Shown here: positions 1-9,477 of the stretch, in pieces
Position numbering within the stretch: the stretch's first letter is position 1
How the letters are laid out: every line of letters begins with the position of its first letter
Assembly: GCA_030803735.1 (NCBI GenBank)
Contig: JAURUC010000001.1
Location: 4,278,001 to 4,342,000 of the forward strand
Source of the DNA: Actinopolyspora lacussalsi
Lineage (GTDB): Bacteria > Actinomycetota > Actinomycetes > Mycobacteriales > Pseudonocardiaceae
Direction: 5' to 3'
DNA length: 64,000 bases
Notes under the pieces: generated by a model
What the model saw: the letters and a program-made list of their open reading frames with translations, nothing else
Told to the model about the DNA's origin: nothing
Database searches by the model: none
Position numbers and translations under genes: made by a program

Positions 1-2496
1 CTGCGGCTCGGTTGGCCGACCGGCGAGCGGCCCCCCGAAGGGTTCGACACCGAAGTCGTGCTGCCGTTGCGCTCCGACATCGATGGCGAGAAACTGCTGG
101 ACGACATGGCGGAGCAGGTGGTGGACCTGCTGCTGGCGCTGCCCGCCCTGCACCACGTCGACATCGGTGACCGGCACTGGTCCCGCACGGATTCCACCGA
201 CGACGGAGTAGTGGTGCACACCCCCGAAACCACCCGGAACTGGCTGGTCGAACGCGCGACCGGGGAGTGGCCGGAGTCCACGCTCAGCGGCATAGGGGTG
301 GAGCAGCGCGAGCACTCGCGTTGGTGGATCTGCTGGGCGGTGGAGCTGGCCGGTGACGGTACCGTGCTGCCGTCGCGCGGCGACGTGCTGCACGCACCCA
401 CCCCAACCGAGGAACGGCTCTCGCTGCCCGCCCGGTTGTTGGCGGGCGTACCCGTGGAGCCGGACCGCAGGCGGGTATCGGAGTCACCCGCCACAAGGGT
501 GGTGCTGGAACGGGCCGCCGCCGCTTACCCGCTGCTGCTCTCGCGGTTGGAACCGCTCGAACGGTCCGCGCTGGTCCCGGAACCCGGATTTCCGCTGTCG
601 GACACCGACGAACGGTTGCGCCGCGACGTCGTCGAGCGGCTGACCGAGGCCGACTGGTTGCCCGCCGCCGACGGTTCGATGATCGCGCCACACCGCGCGA
701 CCGTGTTGGACCCGTTCGCCCCCGAACTGGTCGAACTGCTCGCCGAAGTGGTGCCGGGCCTGCTCAGGGCGGACCTTTCGGAGTCCCCGCACGCCACCGC
801 GTTGCGTTCCCTGGGAGTGCACCGCATGGGAGCGGCCGAGGTCGTCGAAGCCGTGACCGGGCTCGACAGGTCCGCGGCATGGTGGCGGCGGTTGTACGAG
901 GCGTTGCTGCCGATCGAGCGTGCCGACCGCACGGCCCGCGAGGAGCTCACCGCGCTGCCGGTTCCGTTGGCCGACGGTCGAACCGTGACCGGAGTGCGGG
1001 ACCTGCTGCTGCCCGGCGACGGTGCGGAGGAAGCCGTGGCGGCACTGGCCGAACTGGACGTCACCGGGCTGCGGATCGCGGCGGCCGAGGCGGTGCATCC
1101 GCTGCTGGAACGTCTCGGCGCGCACCACGCGGGGGCTTCCGAACTACTGGACGCGCCCGCCCTGGTCGAGGCGGTGCACAACAGCGTGGCCGACGCACGG
1201 GCCGGAGCCGATCCCATGCGGCTGGCCGAGCCGGTGCTTCGGCTGGTGGGGGAGACGGGCCACCGCGACTGGCTGGGTGCGTTGGCGTTGCAGGACTCCG
1301 ACGGTGAGGTACGCCGGGCCGACGAGCTGCTGTTGCCGGACGCGGCGCTGCTGGAAGTGCTCGATCCGCACGCCGTCGGCCCTGACGCGCCGTTGCAGAC
1401 CGTCGCGGGGCACGTGGTCGAGCGGTGCTCGGCCGAGCGGCTCCGTTCCGTCGGGGTGCTGGACTCGTTCGCCGTGCTGGTCGAGGAGGAACCCACCTCA
1501 CCCCACGAGGGAGTGGCCGACGCCGAGGTCTGGTGGCGAGAGTTGGAGCGCCTGCGCGGCGACGAGTGGCCGCCCCACCGGTTCGTCGGAGTGCGGGACC
1601 TGGATCTGGTCGCCGAGGACTCCTGGCCCGCGGCGCTGCGGCTGCTCACCGCCGACCCCGAAACCGCCCGCGCCCTGCGCGAGCCCGACGGCTACACCCC
1701 CTGGTGGATAGCCCGGTTCGCCGTGCTGGGTGGGCGTTCCCCCAGGCAATGGCGGCTCGCGGACGCCGAACAGCTCGCGGGGCTCTACGACCCGGTGCCC
1801 GATGTCGGTGTGGACGAACGAACCCTGCGGCTCGTGGGGGTACGTGCCGAACTGACGGTGCACGACACGGCGGATGCCGCCGAGCTGGTGGCTCGGCTCG
1901 CGGATCCGGAACGCGGGGTGCGCGCGGGACTGACGCTGGGTGCCCACCGCGCGTTGGCGGAGGCGGTGGCCTGCGACCGGATCGATCCGGGCGATGTCGA
2001 CCCGCCACGAGCGGTGCGGTCGGTCAGCTCGGCGGTGGTCTCCGCTGATCGCGCGGTGGTGTTGGACGAGCCGTGGTTGCTGGGGGTCTTCGAACCGGCT
2101 CTGGTGGTGGCGGGCGGAAACTCGCACGAGTTCGACGCCGAGTCGCTCGCCGAGCTGCTCGATCTGCCGTTGGCTTCCGAGCAGGGGGTGGTCGAGATAC
2201 TCGGGCAGGGCGTCACGCAGTCCTGGCAGGACGTGGCCAGGGTGCCGGGCGCCTGCGAACTGCTCGGGGTGCCCGTGCCCCACGGCGAGGTCGAACTGCG
2301 GGACGGTCTGCGGGTGCGTACCTCGGAAGGGGAGCACCGGGTGCACTGGTGGGTCGACAACGCCGGTGCGATCTACAGCGAGCGGAGCTCGGACGGATTG
2401 GCCCGGGCGCTGGCCTGGGCGGTCGATCGTTGGCAGGACCGGTTCACCCTGGCGGCGCTGCTGGCCGACCCGGACGCCACCACGCTGCTCCGTTGA
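1..2496 (+). CDS. sacsin-like ATP-binding (Hsp90-type GHKL) protein, 5' part missing
   Basis: The reading frame is open from the first base of the window, so the gene starts upstream; 831 residues are visible and the GTG at 58 is only an internal start-like codon. The first visible residues (a TEVVLPLR-like strand, then a helix and ALPALHHVDI) look like the end of a GHKL/Hsp90-type ATP-binding domain as in bacterial sacsin-N-terminal-like proteins. The rest is a long, Leu/Glu/Ala-rich region of repeated helical modules without membrane segments, as expected for a large cytoplasmic chaperone-like protein. The ATP-binding motifs lie outside the window, so the assignment rests on overall architecture. 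The stop codon directly abuts a partial copy of the dispersed hairpin repeat. Confidence 0.6.
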   Translation: MRLGWPTGERPPEGFDTEVVLPLRSDIDGEKLLDDMAEQVVDLLLALPALHHVDIGDRHWSRTDSTDDGVVVHTPETTRNWLVERATGEWPESTLSGIGVEQREHSRWWICWAVELAGDGTVLPSRGDVLHAPTPTEERLSLPARLLAGVPVEPDRRRVSESPATRVVLERAAAAYPLLLSRLEPLERSALVPEPGFPLSDTDERLRRDVVERLTEADWLPAADGSMIAPHRATVLDPFAPELVELLAEVVPGLLRADLSESPHATALRSLGVHRMGAAEVVEAVTGLDRSAAWWRRLYEALLPIERADRTAREELTALPVPLADGRTVTGVRDLLLPGDGAEEAVAALAELDVTGLRIAAAEAVHPLLERLGAHHAGASELLDAPALVEAVHNSVADARAGADPMRLAEPVLRLVGETGHRDWLGALALQDSDGEVRRADELLLPDAALLEVLDPHAVGPDAPLQTVAGHVVERCSAERLRSVGVLDSFAVLVEEEPTSPHEGVADAEVWWRELERLRGDEWPPHRFVGVRDLDLVAEDSWPAALRLLTADPETARALREPDGYTPWWIARFAVLGGRSPRQWRLADAEQLAGLYDPVPDVGVDERTLRLVGVRAELTVHDTADAAELVARLADPERGVRAGLTLGAHRALAEAVACDRIDPGDVDPPRAVRSVSSAVVSADRAVVLDEPWLLGVFEPALVVAGGNSHEFDAESLAELLDLPLASEQGVVEILGQGVTQSWQDVARVPGACELLGVPVPHGEVELRDGLRVRTSEGEHRVHWWVDNAGAIYSERSSDGLARALAWAVDRWQDRFTLAALLADPDATTLLR

Positions 2497-2562
2497 GGTC
2501 GCTACCCGGTGTCGGGCCTCCCCGCAGCGAGAGCCGTGCCAGAGGTTCCGCCAAGTGAGAGC
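2497..2562 (+). repeat. half copy of the long dispersed hairpin repeat
   Basis: Starting at the base after the stop codon, this stretch carries the loop (GGTCGCTACCCG) and the right arm (GCGAGAGCCGTGCC, AGAGGTTCCGCC) of the element present in full near 22.2, 26.6 and 33.3 kb. The left arm is absent and coding sequence stands in its place, so it cannot form the full hairpin. It looks like a truncated or eroded copy. Confidence 0.65.
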
Positions 2563-2597
2563 AGCGAAGGCCGAGTGGACAAAGTTCCGTTGAGATG

Positions 2598-2900
2598 TCA
2601 GCCGTCGAGCCCGGCGAGTCCCTGCCAGGAACCGCGGGACCCGCGCCGTGATGCCGAACGCTGCCAGTGAAAGACACAGTAGCCGAGCACTCCCAGCGCA
2701 CCACCGGTCACACAGGTCCAGAACCGTACGTCGACCCCCGAGCTCGTCCAGCCGAGCATGCCGAACACCACGGCGGCCACCAGCCAGCACAGCGTGCCGG
2801 TGATCACGACCGGAGTCGGACCGGCGAGTTTGGCCGGCAGCGGAGGGACCGGGCGCATCTGTGGCGGTCCGGTGGGAGCGTCGTTGTCGTCCGCTGCCAC
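2598..2900 (-). CDS. DUF2530 small membrane protein
   Basis: A 100-residue protein. The GTG at 2900 is chosen because an AGGA-type ribosome site lies about six bases upstream and the product then begins VAADDNDAP. After a Pro-rich N-terminus come two hydrophobic segments (about residues 33-50 and 58-78) and a basic tail, the layout of actinobacterial DUF2530 proteins. It is divergent from the MarR gene at 3101, an arrangement I recall for Rv0879c/Rv0880 of M. tuberculosis. Function unknown; probably an inner-membrane protein. Confidence 0.75.
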   Translation of the reverse strand: MAADDNDAPTGPPQMRPVPPLPAKLAGPTPVVITGTLCWLVAAVVFGMLGWTSSGVDVRFWTCVTGGALGVLGYCVFHWQRSASRRGSRGSWQGLAGLDG

Positions 2901-3070
2901 GGTCGTCCTCTCCCTTCGGTCGGGATTCGTTCGGGGCGAGACGCTTTCGCCGGGAGTTCGCGTGCGTGCTCCGTCCACGAGTCGAGGGACGCGACGCGGC
3001 CGACGGGGTACGCGGTACGCGGGAGTCGCCAGCTTACCCGCGCCGTCCTGTGACTGCCGCGTCGCGGCGG

Positions 3071-3100
3071 AATTGTCCGTTATTTTGCTAGACTAACGAG
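3071..3100 (+). promoter_or_regulatory. AT-rich promoter/operator-like segment before the MarR gene
   Basis: The 30 bases before the MarR start (TTGTCC, TTTTGCTAGACTAACGAG) are the only AT-rich stretch in this intergenic region. TTGTCC and TAGACT can be read as -35 and -10 boxes about 13 bases apart, which is shorter than ideal. MarR proteins usually bind such sites in their own promoter, so this is the likeliest autoregulatory region. No perfect palindrome is visible. Confidence 0.3.
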
Positions 3101-3529
3101 GTGTCTGAAACGGCTGAACGCGAGCGCACTCTGGCGAGCAGACTGCGTATCGCCATCGTTCGCCTGAACCGCCGGTTGCGTGCGCAGACCGAATCCAGCG
3201 TTACGCTCTCCCAGATGTCGGCGCTGGCCTGCCTGTGGCGGAACGGGCCGCTGGCACCCAGGGAGCTGGCCGCCCACGAGGGGGTGCAGCCTCCCTCCAT
3301 GACCAGGGTCATCGCCGCGCTGGAGGATCTCGGTCTCGTGTACCGACGTCAGCACCCCACCGACGGTCGCCAGGCCATCGTGGAGCTGACCGAGGCGGGC
3401 GACCAGCGCATGGAGCAGGAGGTCTCCGTGCGGGAGCAGTGGCTCGATCTGCGTCTGGCGGAGCTCACGGACCAGGAGCGCGACACGCTCTCCAGCGCGG
3501 CGCGCATCCTCGAGCGGATGGCCCGATGA
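3101..3529 (+). CDS. MarR-family transcriptional regulator
   Basis: 142 residues with the MarR winged-helix layout: N-terminal dimerisation helix, helix-turn-helix around residues 55-75 (ELAAHEGVQPPSMTRVIAAL), wing with RQHPTDGRQAIVELT, and a C-terminal dimerisation helix. MarR proteins bind palindromic promoter sites as dimers and release them on binding small phenolic or oxidised ligands. The start is GTG at 3101, directly after an AT-rich segment. The MFS exporter gene at 3775 lies downstream on the same strand, so it is the probable target. Family call is secure; the ligand is unknown. Confidence 0.9.
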   Translation: MSETAERERTLASRLRIAIVRLNRRLRAQTESSVTLSQMSALACLWRNGPLAPRELAAHEGVQPPSMTRVIAALEDLGLVYRRQHPTDGRQAIVELTEAGDQRMEQEVSVREQWLDLRLAELTDQERDTLSSAARILERMAR

Positions 3530-3774
3530 CGCCTCCCCGCCGTGGTTGCCGGAGGAGCGGAGTTCTCGGCCTGCTCGGTGCCGGCACGACCAGCTCCGCG
3601 GTCAACCTGTACTCGCTCCCGTGGACGGTGCTCGTCCCGACGTAGTCCGCACTCGGTGTGCCCGCCGCGGCGAGCGATCCGGCGGGATGCTCCGTCTACC
3701 GAGCCCCCGGTGGGGCGGCACGGAGCGCCCCGACCAGCGATACCCCCGACGAACCGAACGGTTGGCCGCAGCAG

Positions 3775-5106
3775 ATGTCCAAACCCGCCCAGCAGGAGTC
3801 CGACAGGCCGGAGCGAGACAGCCGGTCAGCGGCATCGGATGAATCCACTGGTGGGCGGGCGCGCGGCGGGATGTTTCGTTCGCTGCGGGAACGCAACTAC
3901 CGCTACTACGCCTCCGGGCAGGTCGTCTCGCTGACCGGCACCTGGATGCAGCGCGCCGCGCAGGACTGGCTCGTACTCGAACTCTCCGACGGATCGCCGG
4001 CCGCACTGGGAGTGGCGGTCGCGTTGCAGTTCCTGCCGACCCTGTTGTTCACGCTCTACGCCGGAGTCATCGCCGACCGGGTCGACAAGCGTCGGCTGCT
4101 GATCGCGGTGCAGAGCGGAATGGGGCTGTGCGGCGTGGCACTGGGGTTGCTCGACGTCGGCGGTGTGGTCGAACTCTGGCACGTCTACGCGCTGGCCCTG
4201 GGGCTGGGGTGCTTCTCGGCCGTCGACGCCCCGGTGCGGCAATCCTTCGTGGTCGAGATGGTCGGCGCCCGAGAACTGCCCAACGCGGTCGCCCTCAACT
4301 CGATGACCTTCAACCTTGCCCGTATCGTCGGTCCAGCGATCGCCGGTGTGCTGATAACCCTGATCGGTACGGGGCCGGTCTTCTTGGTCAACGGGTTGAG
4401 CACGGGCGCCGTGGTGCTCGGCCTGTTGCTGATGGATCCGAGCAGGCTGCACCGGACATCGGGAGCCACGGAGGAGAGCGGCAGTCTCCTGGCGGGACTG
4501 CGTTACGTATCGCGGAGTCCGCGACTGATCGTGGTTCTGGCGCTGGTCTGCTGTGTGAGCACGTTCGGGATGAACTTCGAGAACGCCTTCGCGGTGATCG
4601 CGCGCAACGTGTTCGACCGGGATGCCGCCGGATACGGGTTGCTGATCACCGCACTGGCGGTGGGCACGCTCAGCGGCTCCTCGCTGGCGGCGCGTCGGGC
4701 CGGTGGTCGGCCTCGGTTGCGGCTGGTCTTCGGTGGTGCCGCCGCGTTCGGCGCCCTTGAGGCGGCGGCCTCGCTGATGCCTTCCTACCGCAGCTTCGCG
4801 GTTGCGCTGATCCCCGTCGGTATCGCCGTGATGACCTGTACCACGGCGGCCAACTCCACTGTGCAGCTTTCCGTGGACCCGGAGATGCGGGGCAGGGTCA
4901 TGGGGCTGTACATGATGCTGTTCCTCGGGGGCAGGCCGGTCGGCGGACTGCTCTCCGGTTGGTTGGCGGAGATCTTCAACGGCAGGGCGCCGTTGTTGTT
5001 CGGCGGCATCGGCGTGGTGCTGGCGAGCCTGGTGGGTGCCGTCGTGTTGGCACGGAGTTCGGAACAGGAGAGCGGCTCGTCGGGGTTGCCGAGAGAAGCA
5101 GGTTAG
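3775..5106 (+). CDS. MFS exporter (EntS/MFS_3-like)
   Basis: 443 residues from ATG 3775 (starting MSKPAQQES). A GTG at 3658 would add 39 low-complexity residues and is less likely. After about 30 hydrophilic residues comes MFRSLRERNYRYYASGQ, typical of EntS-like exporters, then 10-12 membrane segments with the loop motif ADRVDKRRLL between helices 2 and 3. Such proteins export drugs or siderophores by proton antiport. It lies 245 bp downstream of the MarR gene, probably in the same regulon. A near-consensus iron box overlaps its stop codon, and a strong terminator follows at 5163. Confidence 0.85.
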   Translation: MSKPAQQESDRPERDSRSAASDESTGGRARGGMFRSLRERNYRYYASGQVVSLTGTWMQRAAQDWLVLELSDGSPAALGVAVALQFLPTLLFTLYAGVIADRVDKRRLLIAVQSGMGLCGVALGLLDVGGVVELWHVYALALGLGCFSAVDAPVRQSFVVEMVGARELPNAVALNSMTFNLARIVGPAIAGVLITLIGTGPVFLVNGLSTGAVVLGLLLMDPSRLHRTSGATEESGSLLAGLRYVSRSPRLIVVLALVCCVSTFGMNFENAFAVIARNVFDRDAAGYGLLITALAVGTLSGSSLAARRAGGRPRLRLVFGGAAAFGALEAAASLMPSYRSFAVALIPVGIAVMTCTTAANSTVQLSVDPEMRGRVMGLYMMLFLGGRPVGGLLSGWLAEIFNGRAPLLFGGIGVVLASLVGAVVLARSSEQESGSSGLPREAG

Positions 5107-5116
5107 GCTAACCTAA
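5098..5116. promoter_or_regulatory. orphan iron box (IdeR/DmdR-type operator)
   Basis: The 19-mer ending in TTAGGCTAACCTAA matches the actinobacterial iron-box consensus TWAGGTWAGSCTWACCTWA at 17 of 19 positions (my count). It overlaps the last codons of the MFS gene, so it cannot be an ordinary promoter operator for that gene. No protein gene starts downstream on the plus strand; a strong intrinsic terminator lies 47 bases beyond it. See findings for the small-RNA hypothesis. Confidence 0.65.
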
Positions 5117-5162
5117 ATGATGTCGCTTCGTGGTGGGAGCGGCAGTCAGTTCGGGGACCGAG

Positions 5163-5193
5163 AAAGCCCCGGCCCGTGGGGCCGGGGCTTTTT
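5163..5193 (+). terminator. strong intrinsic terminator
   Basis: A 13-bp perfect stem (AAAGCCCCGGCCC) with a GTG loop, followed by a run of T. The A-tract on the other side would let it work in both directions. It ends the MarR/MFS transcription unit and any transcript from the iron box at 5098. Confidence 0.85.
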
Positions 5194-5209
5194 CATTGGC
5201 ATGGCCACG

Positions 5210-5277
5210 ATTTCTCGCGAAATCGCGGCTCCCCACTACGGCGGTGTGGCCCCAGCTCCGTCAATTTCTCGCGAAAT
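5210..5277. repeat. pair of GCGA-loop hairpin motifs
   Basis: Two copies of ATTTCTCGCGAAAT (5210-5223 and 5264-5277), 40 bases apart. On the opposite strand each reads ATTTC-GCGA-GAAAT, a short stem closed by a GNRA-type tetraloop. The sequence between them (GGTGTGGCC, CAGCTCCGTCA) matches that between the pair at 22.4 kb, so the pair is a repeated unit. Confidence 0.8.
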
Positions 5278-5358
5278 CGCCGGGCCGCTTCGGCGCGGTG
5301 GCGAACTCCCGCCACGGAACCACCCCCAGCAGAGCACCCCGCCCCCCGATCGGAGAAA

Positions 5359-5398
5359 AACTCGGGTTTCCCTCCCCCGGGGGAGGGAAACCCGAGTT
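5359..5398 (-). terminator. 40-bp perfect palindrome, terminator of the superoxide dismutase gene
   Basis: Arms of 20 bp (AACTCGGGTTTCCCTCCCCC and its exact complement) with no spacer, followed on the minus strand by TTTTTCTCC. It lies about 130 bp downstream of the sod stop codon and fits a strong rho-independent terminator. A perfect uninterrupted 40-bp palindrome is unusual. Confidence 0.8.
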
Positions 5399-5527
5399 CC
5401 GGCAGTTCGGCTTGTCGGAGCATTCACTGCCGGAGCCGCGGGGGCTCGTGCTCGGGTCCGCGAGTCCTTCGAACCCCGCCTCGTGCGGAAACGCCCGTCC
5501 CGGGCGGACAGGTCCGGGCGAGGCGGT

Positions 5528-6157
5528 TCAGGACTGCGGCAGCCGCAGCCCGTTGTAGCCGGCCCGCGCGTCGGCGAACCGCCGGGAGACCTCGTCCCAG
5601 TTGACCACGTTCCAGAGCTGCTTGACGTAGTCGGCCTTCACGTTCTTGTACTGCAGGTAGTAGGCGTGCTCCCAGATGTCGAACACCAGCAGCGGGGTGG
5701 TGGCGATCGACAGGTTGGAGTGGTGATCGCGCAGCTGCTGCGTGATCAGTCGCTGTCCGACCGGGTCCCACGCGAGCACGCCCCATCCGTTGCCCTGGAT
5801 CGTGGTGGAGACGGCCTCCATCTGGGCGCGGAAGTTGTCGAAGGAACCGAAGTCCTGGTCGATGGCCGCCGCGAGCTCGCCGGTCGGCTTGTCGCCGCCG
5901 TCCGGGCTCAGGATCTTCCACCACACGAGGTGCAGCGAGTGACCCGCGAGGTTGAACGCCAGTGTGGTCTCCAGCCCGACGATCGACGAGAAGTCCCCCT
6001 TCTCGCGCGCCTCGGCGATCTTCTCGATCGTGTCGTTGGCTCCCTTGACGTAAGCCGCGTGATGTTTGCTGTGGTGCAACTCGTTGATCTCACCGGCGAT
6101 CGCGGGTTCGAGCGCCGAGTAGTCGTAATCCAGCTCGGGCAGCACGTACTGCGCCAT
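5528..6157 (-). CDS. sodA: superoxide dismutase, Fe/Mn family
   Basis: 209 residues from ATG 6157, behind an AAGGGAGA ribosome site. It converts superoxide to oxygen and hydrogen peroxide. The four metal ligands are visible: His28 (NELHHSKHH), His76 ([10 protein letters not shown]), Asp160 and His164 (FDIWEHAYY). [10 protein letters not shown] around residues 122-131 is also typical of the family. Metal preference (Mn, Fe or either) cannot be decided safely, so the symbol is given for the family. No signal peptide is seen. The 3' intergenic region holds the orphan iron box, two terminators and two hairpin motifs. Confidence 0.95.
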   Translation of the reverse strand: MAQYVLPELDYDYSALEPAIAGEINELHHSKHHAAYVKGANDTIEKIAEAREKGDFSSIVGLETTLAFNLAGHSLHLVWWKILSPDGGDKPTGELAAAIDQDFGSFDNFRAQMEAVSTTIQGNGWGVLAWDPVGQRLITQQLRDHHSNLSIATTPLLVFDIWEHAYYLQYKNVKADYVKQLWNVVNWDEVSRRFADARAGYNGLRLPQS

Positions 6158-6308
6158 TGACCGTCTCCCTTTCGCAATGGGGTTTCGGTAGCAAGTCTGT
6201 CGCAGTTGCAAACTACTAGCAACAGTTTCGGCGCGCTCGACTCGGGTGGGTAGTACGGGGCGGAGCCCGGTGGGGCCCGGCCCGTTCCCGGGCCCCATCG
6301 GTGTGAGC

Positions 6309-7805
6309 TCATTCCACCGGCCAGGTGTGTGCCGGTTCGCCGCTGTCACCCAGTTCGATGTAGCGGCGCAGCATCTCCACCAGAGCGGGCTGTCGGTCAC
6401 GGCTGCGCTGCAGCCGCAGCACCGTCTCCCGTTGCCAGTCGGCTCCGGTCTGCCGGGCCTTGCAGCGCTGTTCCAGCACACCGAGGTGGCGTTGCCTGGC
6501 CGTTGCCGAGACCCCGCACGCCTCCAGCCCCTCGTGGGCCATCGGGAGCAGCTTGCGCAGTACCAGTTCGTCGGCGGGAACCCATCCCATGCCGGGCCAG
6601 TACAGTCGGGCGTTCATTCCGTAACGGGCTCCGCTGTAGAAGTTCTCCTCCGCCGCGGCGAACGACATCTGTGTCCACAGCGGCCTGTCCTGTTCGGCCA
6701 GTGCGCGCTGTGCGCCGTAGAAGAACGCGGCGTTGGCCAGCATGTCGGCCACCGTCGGTCCCGCGGGGAGCACCCGGTTCTCCACCCGCAGGTGCGGAAC
6801 CCCGTCCACGAGGTCGTACACCGGGCGGTTCCAGCGCCAGATCGTGCCGTTGTGCAGCCGCAGTTCCGAAAGCGTCGGGGCTCGTCCGGAGTTCAACGCG
6901 GCCACCGGGTCCTCTTCCTCCGGCTCCGGCATCAGCGAGGGGAAGTAGCGCACGTTCTCCTCGAACAGGTCGAAGATGGAGGTGATCCAGCGGTCCCCGA
7001 ACCACACGCGGGGACGCACCCCCTGGTTCTTCAGCTCCTCGGGCCTGCTGTCGGTGGCCTGTTGGAACAGCGGGACACGCGTCTCCTGCCAGAGCGCTTT
7101 GCCCAGCAGGAACGGTGAGTTCGCCCCGACGGCCACCTGCACCCCGGCCAGGCACTGCGCCGCGTTCCAGTGCGCGGCGAAGTCCTCCGGAGCGACCTGC
7201 AGGTGCAGCTGTGCCGAAGTGCAGGCGGAGGAGGGCAGGATCGACTCCGCGTGCGAGCGCAACCGCTCCTGTTCCTGATCGCCGAGCGGGGTGCCCGACA
7301 TGTGCAGCAGTATCTCCTCGCCGCGTGCCGCGCAGATCTGCTGGTTGAGCAGGCCGTAGCGCGCGGGGTGCGACAGCCAACGCGGATCGAAGTGGGAGCT
7401 CCGCAGCGTCGGCAGCGTTCCGATCATGACGAGTTTGGCCCCGATGTCCTGTGCCTTGCTGTCGGCGTTCGACAGCGAAGCGCGCAGCTCGTCCTCCAGT
7501 TCGAGGGCTCCCTGGCCTGCCAGCGCTCGCGGCCGGACGTTGAGCTCCAGGTTGTGTTGCCCCAGCTCGGTCGTGTACGAGGGGTCGTCGATCTTCTCCA
7601 GTACTTCGGCGTTGGACATCGAGGGGTTCATCCCCTCGTCCACCAAGCTCAGTTCCATCTCCAGCCCCATCTGTTGGTGGGGGAAGGAGAAGTTGCCCTC
7701 AGCCAGCATCCGGGCCAGCGCGTCCAGACCGCGCTGCATCTTGTCCCGGTATCGCTGCCGATCGCCCGGTCTGAACGCTCGACTGATTACGTTCTGCTTT
7801 CCCAT
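6309..7805 (-). CDS. glutamate-cysteine ligase family protein (GCS2-like)
   Basis: 498 residues from ATG 7805. The sequence has a GCS2-type carboxylate-amine ligase layout: [11 protein letters not shown] (acidic metal-binding strand near residue 48), ELNVRP near 87, SAQLHLQV near 194 and [15 protein letters not shown] near 340. Members join an amino acid to the gamma-carboxyl of glutamate using ATP. Many actinobacteria use mycothiol, so the product may be gamma-glutamylcysteine for ergothioneine or another gamma-glutamyl amide. It is larger than typical EgtA as I remember it. It stands alone, between sod and an MFS gene on the same strand. Confidence 0.75.
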   Translation of the reverse strand: MGKQNVISRAFRPGDRQRYRDKMQRGLDALARMLAEGNFSFPHQQMGLEMELSLVDEGMNPSMSNAEVLEKIDDPSYTTELGQHNLELNVRPRALAGQGALELEDELRASLSNADSKAQDIGAKLVMIGTLPTLRSSHFDPRWLSHPARYGLLNQQICAARGEEILLHMSGTPLGDQEQERLRSHAESILPSSACTSAQLHLQVAPEDFAAHWNAAQCLAGVQVAVGANSPFLLGKALWQETRVPLFQQATDSRPEELKNQGVRPRVWFGDRWITSIFDLFEENVRYFPSLMPEPEEEDPVAALNSGRAPTLSELRLHNGTIWRWNRPVYDLVDGVPHLRVENRVLPAGPTVADMLANAAFFYGAQRALAEQDRPLWTQMSFAAAEENFYSGARYGMNARLYWPGMGWVPADELVLRKLLPMAHEGLEACGVSATARQRHLGVLEQRCKARQTGADWQRETVLRLQRSRDRQPALVEMLRRYIELGDSGEPAHTWPVE

Positions 7806-8020
7806 GCCGCGTCACCCCGATCCAACGGTGTGCACATCGGCAGCTTCCGTGCTGGTCAGCGCCGGATTTCACAGTGGCACACCGGTGACCGCCCATGCCA
7901 GCGGCCAAAATGGTGGCACGATCTGACGAACGAGGGAGAGGCGTGGAAACGCTGTGTGTTCACGCGTGTCCGGGGGTCGAAGCGAGTGCCTCTCGGGGCC
8001 GAGCGCCGGACTTCGGCCGT

Positions 8021-9340
8021 TCAGCGCGCGGCGGGTGCCGCCGCACCCGTGCTTCGTCTGCCCAGGGTCAGGTGCACCGTCAGCGAGGCGAGCACCACGC
8101 CGAACATCACCAGTGCCATGGGCAGCGCCGATCCGACTCCGCCGAGTCCCACCAGCGGGGCCGCCAACGCCCCCACCACGAATTGCAGGACTCCGAGCAG
8201 TGCCGAGGCGCTTCCGGAGACCTCCTGGCGTTCGGCGAGCACGAGCATCGTCGTGTTGGGCATCACGAAGCCGAGACTGGAGATCATCACGAACAGTGCC
8301 ACGAGCAGGAACGGCAGTGGCAGCCCCGCCGACACGGTGAACACCAGCAGCAACCCGGCCACCGCTGCCGCGCTCAGCGCGCAGAGCAGCAGCTGGGACT
8401 CGGTCGCGATCCTGCCGACGAGTCGTGCGTTGATCTGTCCGCCCGCGACCAGGCCCAGGGCGTTGCTGCCGAACGCGAGACTGTACGCCTGCGGGGAGAG
8501 TCCGTAGATGTCCTGCAGCACGTACGAGGAACCGCTGATGTAGGCGAACATCGCGGCCATGGCCAGTCCCGCCGCCAGTGCGTTGCCCAGGAACGAGGGA
8601 CTGCCCAGCAGTCCGCCGAAGATGCGCGCGGTGGAACCGGGTCGCAGCGGTTGACGCCATCGCCTCGGTTTGGTCTCCGGGAGTGCCAGTACCGTCACCA
8701 GGAACAGCACCACCGAGAAGGACGCCAGCACCACGAATACCCCGCGCCAGGTGGTGAAGTTGAGCACCTGCCCGCCGATGACCGGCGCCAGAATGGGGGC
8801 CAGGCCGGTGACCAGCATCAGTGACGAGAAGAACCGGGACGCCTCCACTCCGGAGTAGAGGTCGCGTACCGAGGCGCGGGCGATGACCATTCCCGCGGCC
8901 GCGCCGAATCCCTGCAGGAACCGCAACGCGGTCAGTGCGTACACGTCCCCGGAGAGTGCGCACAGCACGGAGGTGGCGAAGTACACGCCCAGCCCGACCA
9001 GCAGTGGCTTGCGCCTGCCGACCGAGTCGCTGAGCGTTCCCGCGACCAGTTGCCCGAAGGCCAGCCCGAGCAGCACGGCGGTAAGCGTGAGTTGACCCTG
9101 CGCGGAGGTGGCACCCAGCTCCCTGGTCAGCTCCGGCAGGGCGGGGAGGTACATGTCGATGGTCAACGGGCCGAACGCGGTCAGTCCCCCGAGGATGAGG
9201 GCGAACTTCGCCTTGCGGCGCAGTCCGGAGTTGTCGACGCCGGTCTCCGTCTCGGTGTGGGGTGGTGTTCCGCCGTCGCGGTGGCTGTGCTGCTGCCTGG
9301 CGCCGCTCGGTGGAGCGTCACTCGGTCGCGGGTCGCTCAT
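8021..9340 (-). CDS. Bcr/CflA-type MFS drug exporter
   Basis: 439 residues from ATG 9340, with GGAAGG upstream. After about 40 hydrophilic residues come 12 membrane segments. The first loop carries TIDMYLPALPELTRELGAT, the hallmark of the Bcr/CflA subfamily, and DSVGRRKPLL is the loop 2-3 signature. Helix 5 has a PVIGGQV motif as in drug/proton antiporters. The likely role is export of hydrophobic compounds. A 15-bp tandem repeat lies upstream, before the divergent methyltransferase gene. Confidence 0.88.
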   Translation of the reverse strand: MSDPRPSDAPPSGARQQHSHRDGGTPPHTETETGVDNSGLRRKAKFALILGGLTAFGPLTIDMYLPALPELTRELGATSAQGQLTLTAVLLGLAFGQLVAGTLSDSVGRRKPLLVGLGVYFATSVLCALSGDVYALTALRFLQGFGAAAGMVIARASVRDLYSGVEASRFFSSLMLVTGLAPILAPVIGGQVLNFTTWRGVFVVLASFSVVLFLVTVLALPETKPRRWRQPLRPGSTARIFGGLLGSPSFLGNALAAGLAMAAMFAYISGSSYVLQDIYGLSPQAYSLAFGSNALGLVAGGQINARLVGRIATESQLLLCALSAAAVAGLLLVFTVSAGLPLPFLLVALFVMISSLGFVMPNTTMLVLAERQEVSGSASALLGVLQFVVGALAAPLVGLGGVGSALPMALVMFGVVLASLTVHLTLGRRSTGAAAPAAR

Positions 9341-9477
9341 GAGCCGGCCTTCCGTGATCGGGAACTCGCACCCGTTCAGCACGAACGTGTGAAGGCGGGT
9401 GGTTATGCCCGTCTCGTTCGCATGGCTAAGTGAGCCCGGTCACGGACCTCGTTCCCCCGTGGCGAGGTCGACCGGCA

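Noticed and set aside
5117..6160. Long plus-strand open frame beginning just after the iron box
   Set aside because: It runs antisense through the whole superoxide dismutase gene, has Arg/Val-rich composition typical of a shadow frame in high-GC DNA, and the terminator at 5163 would stop its transcript early.
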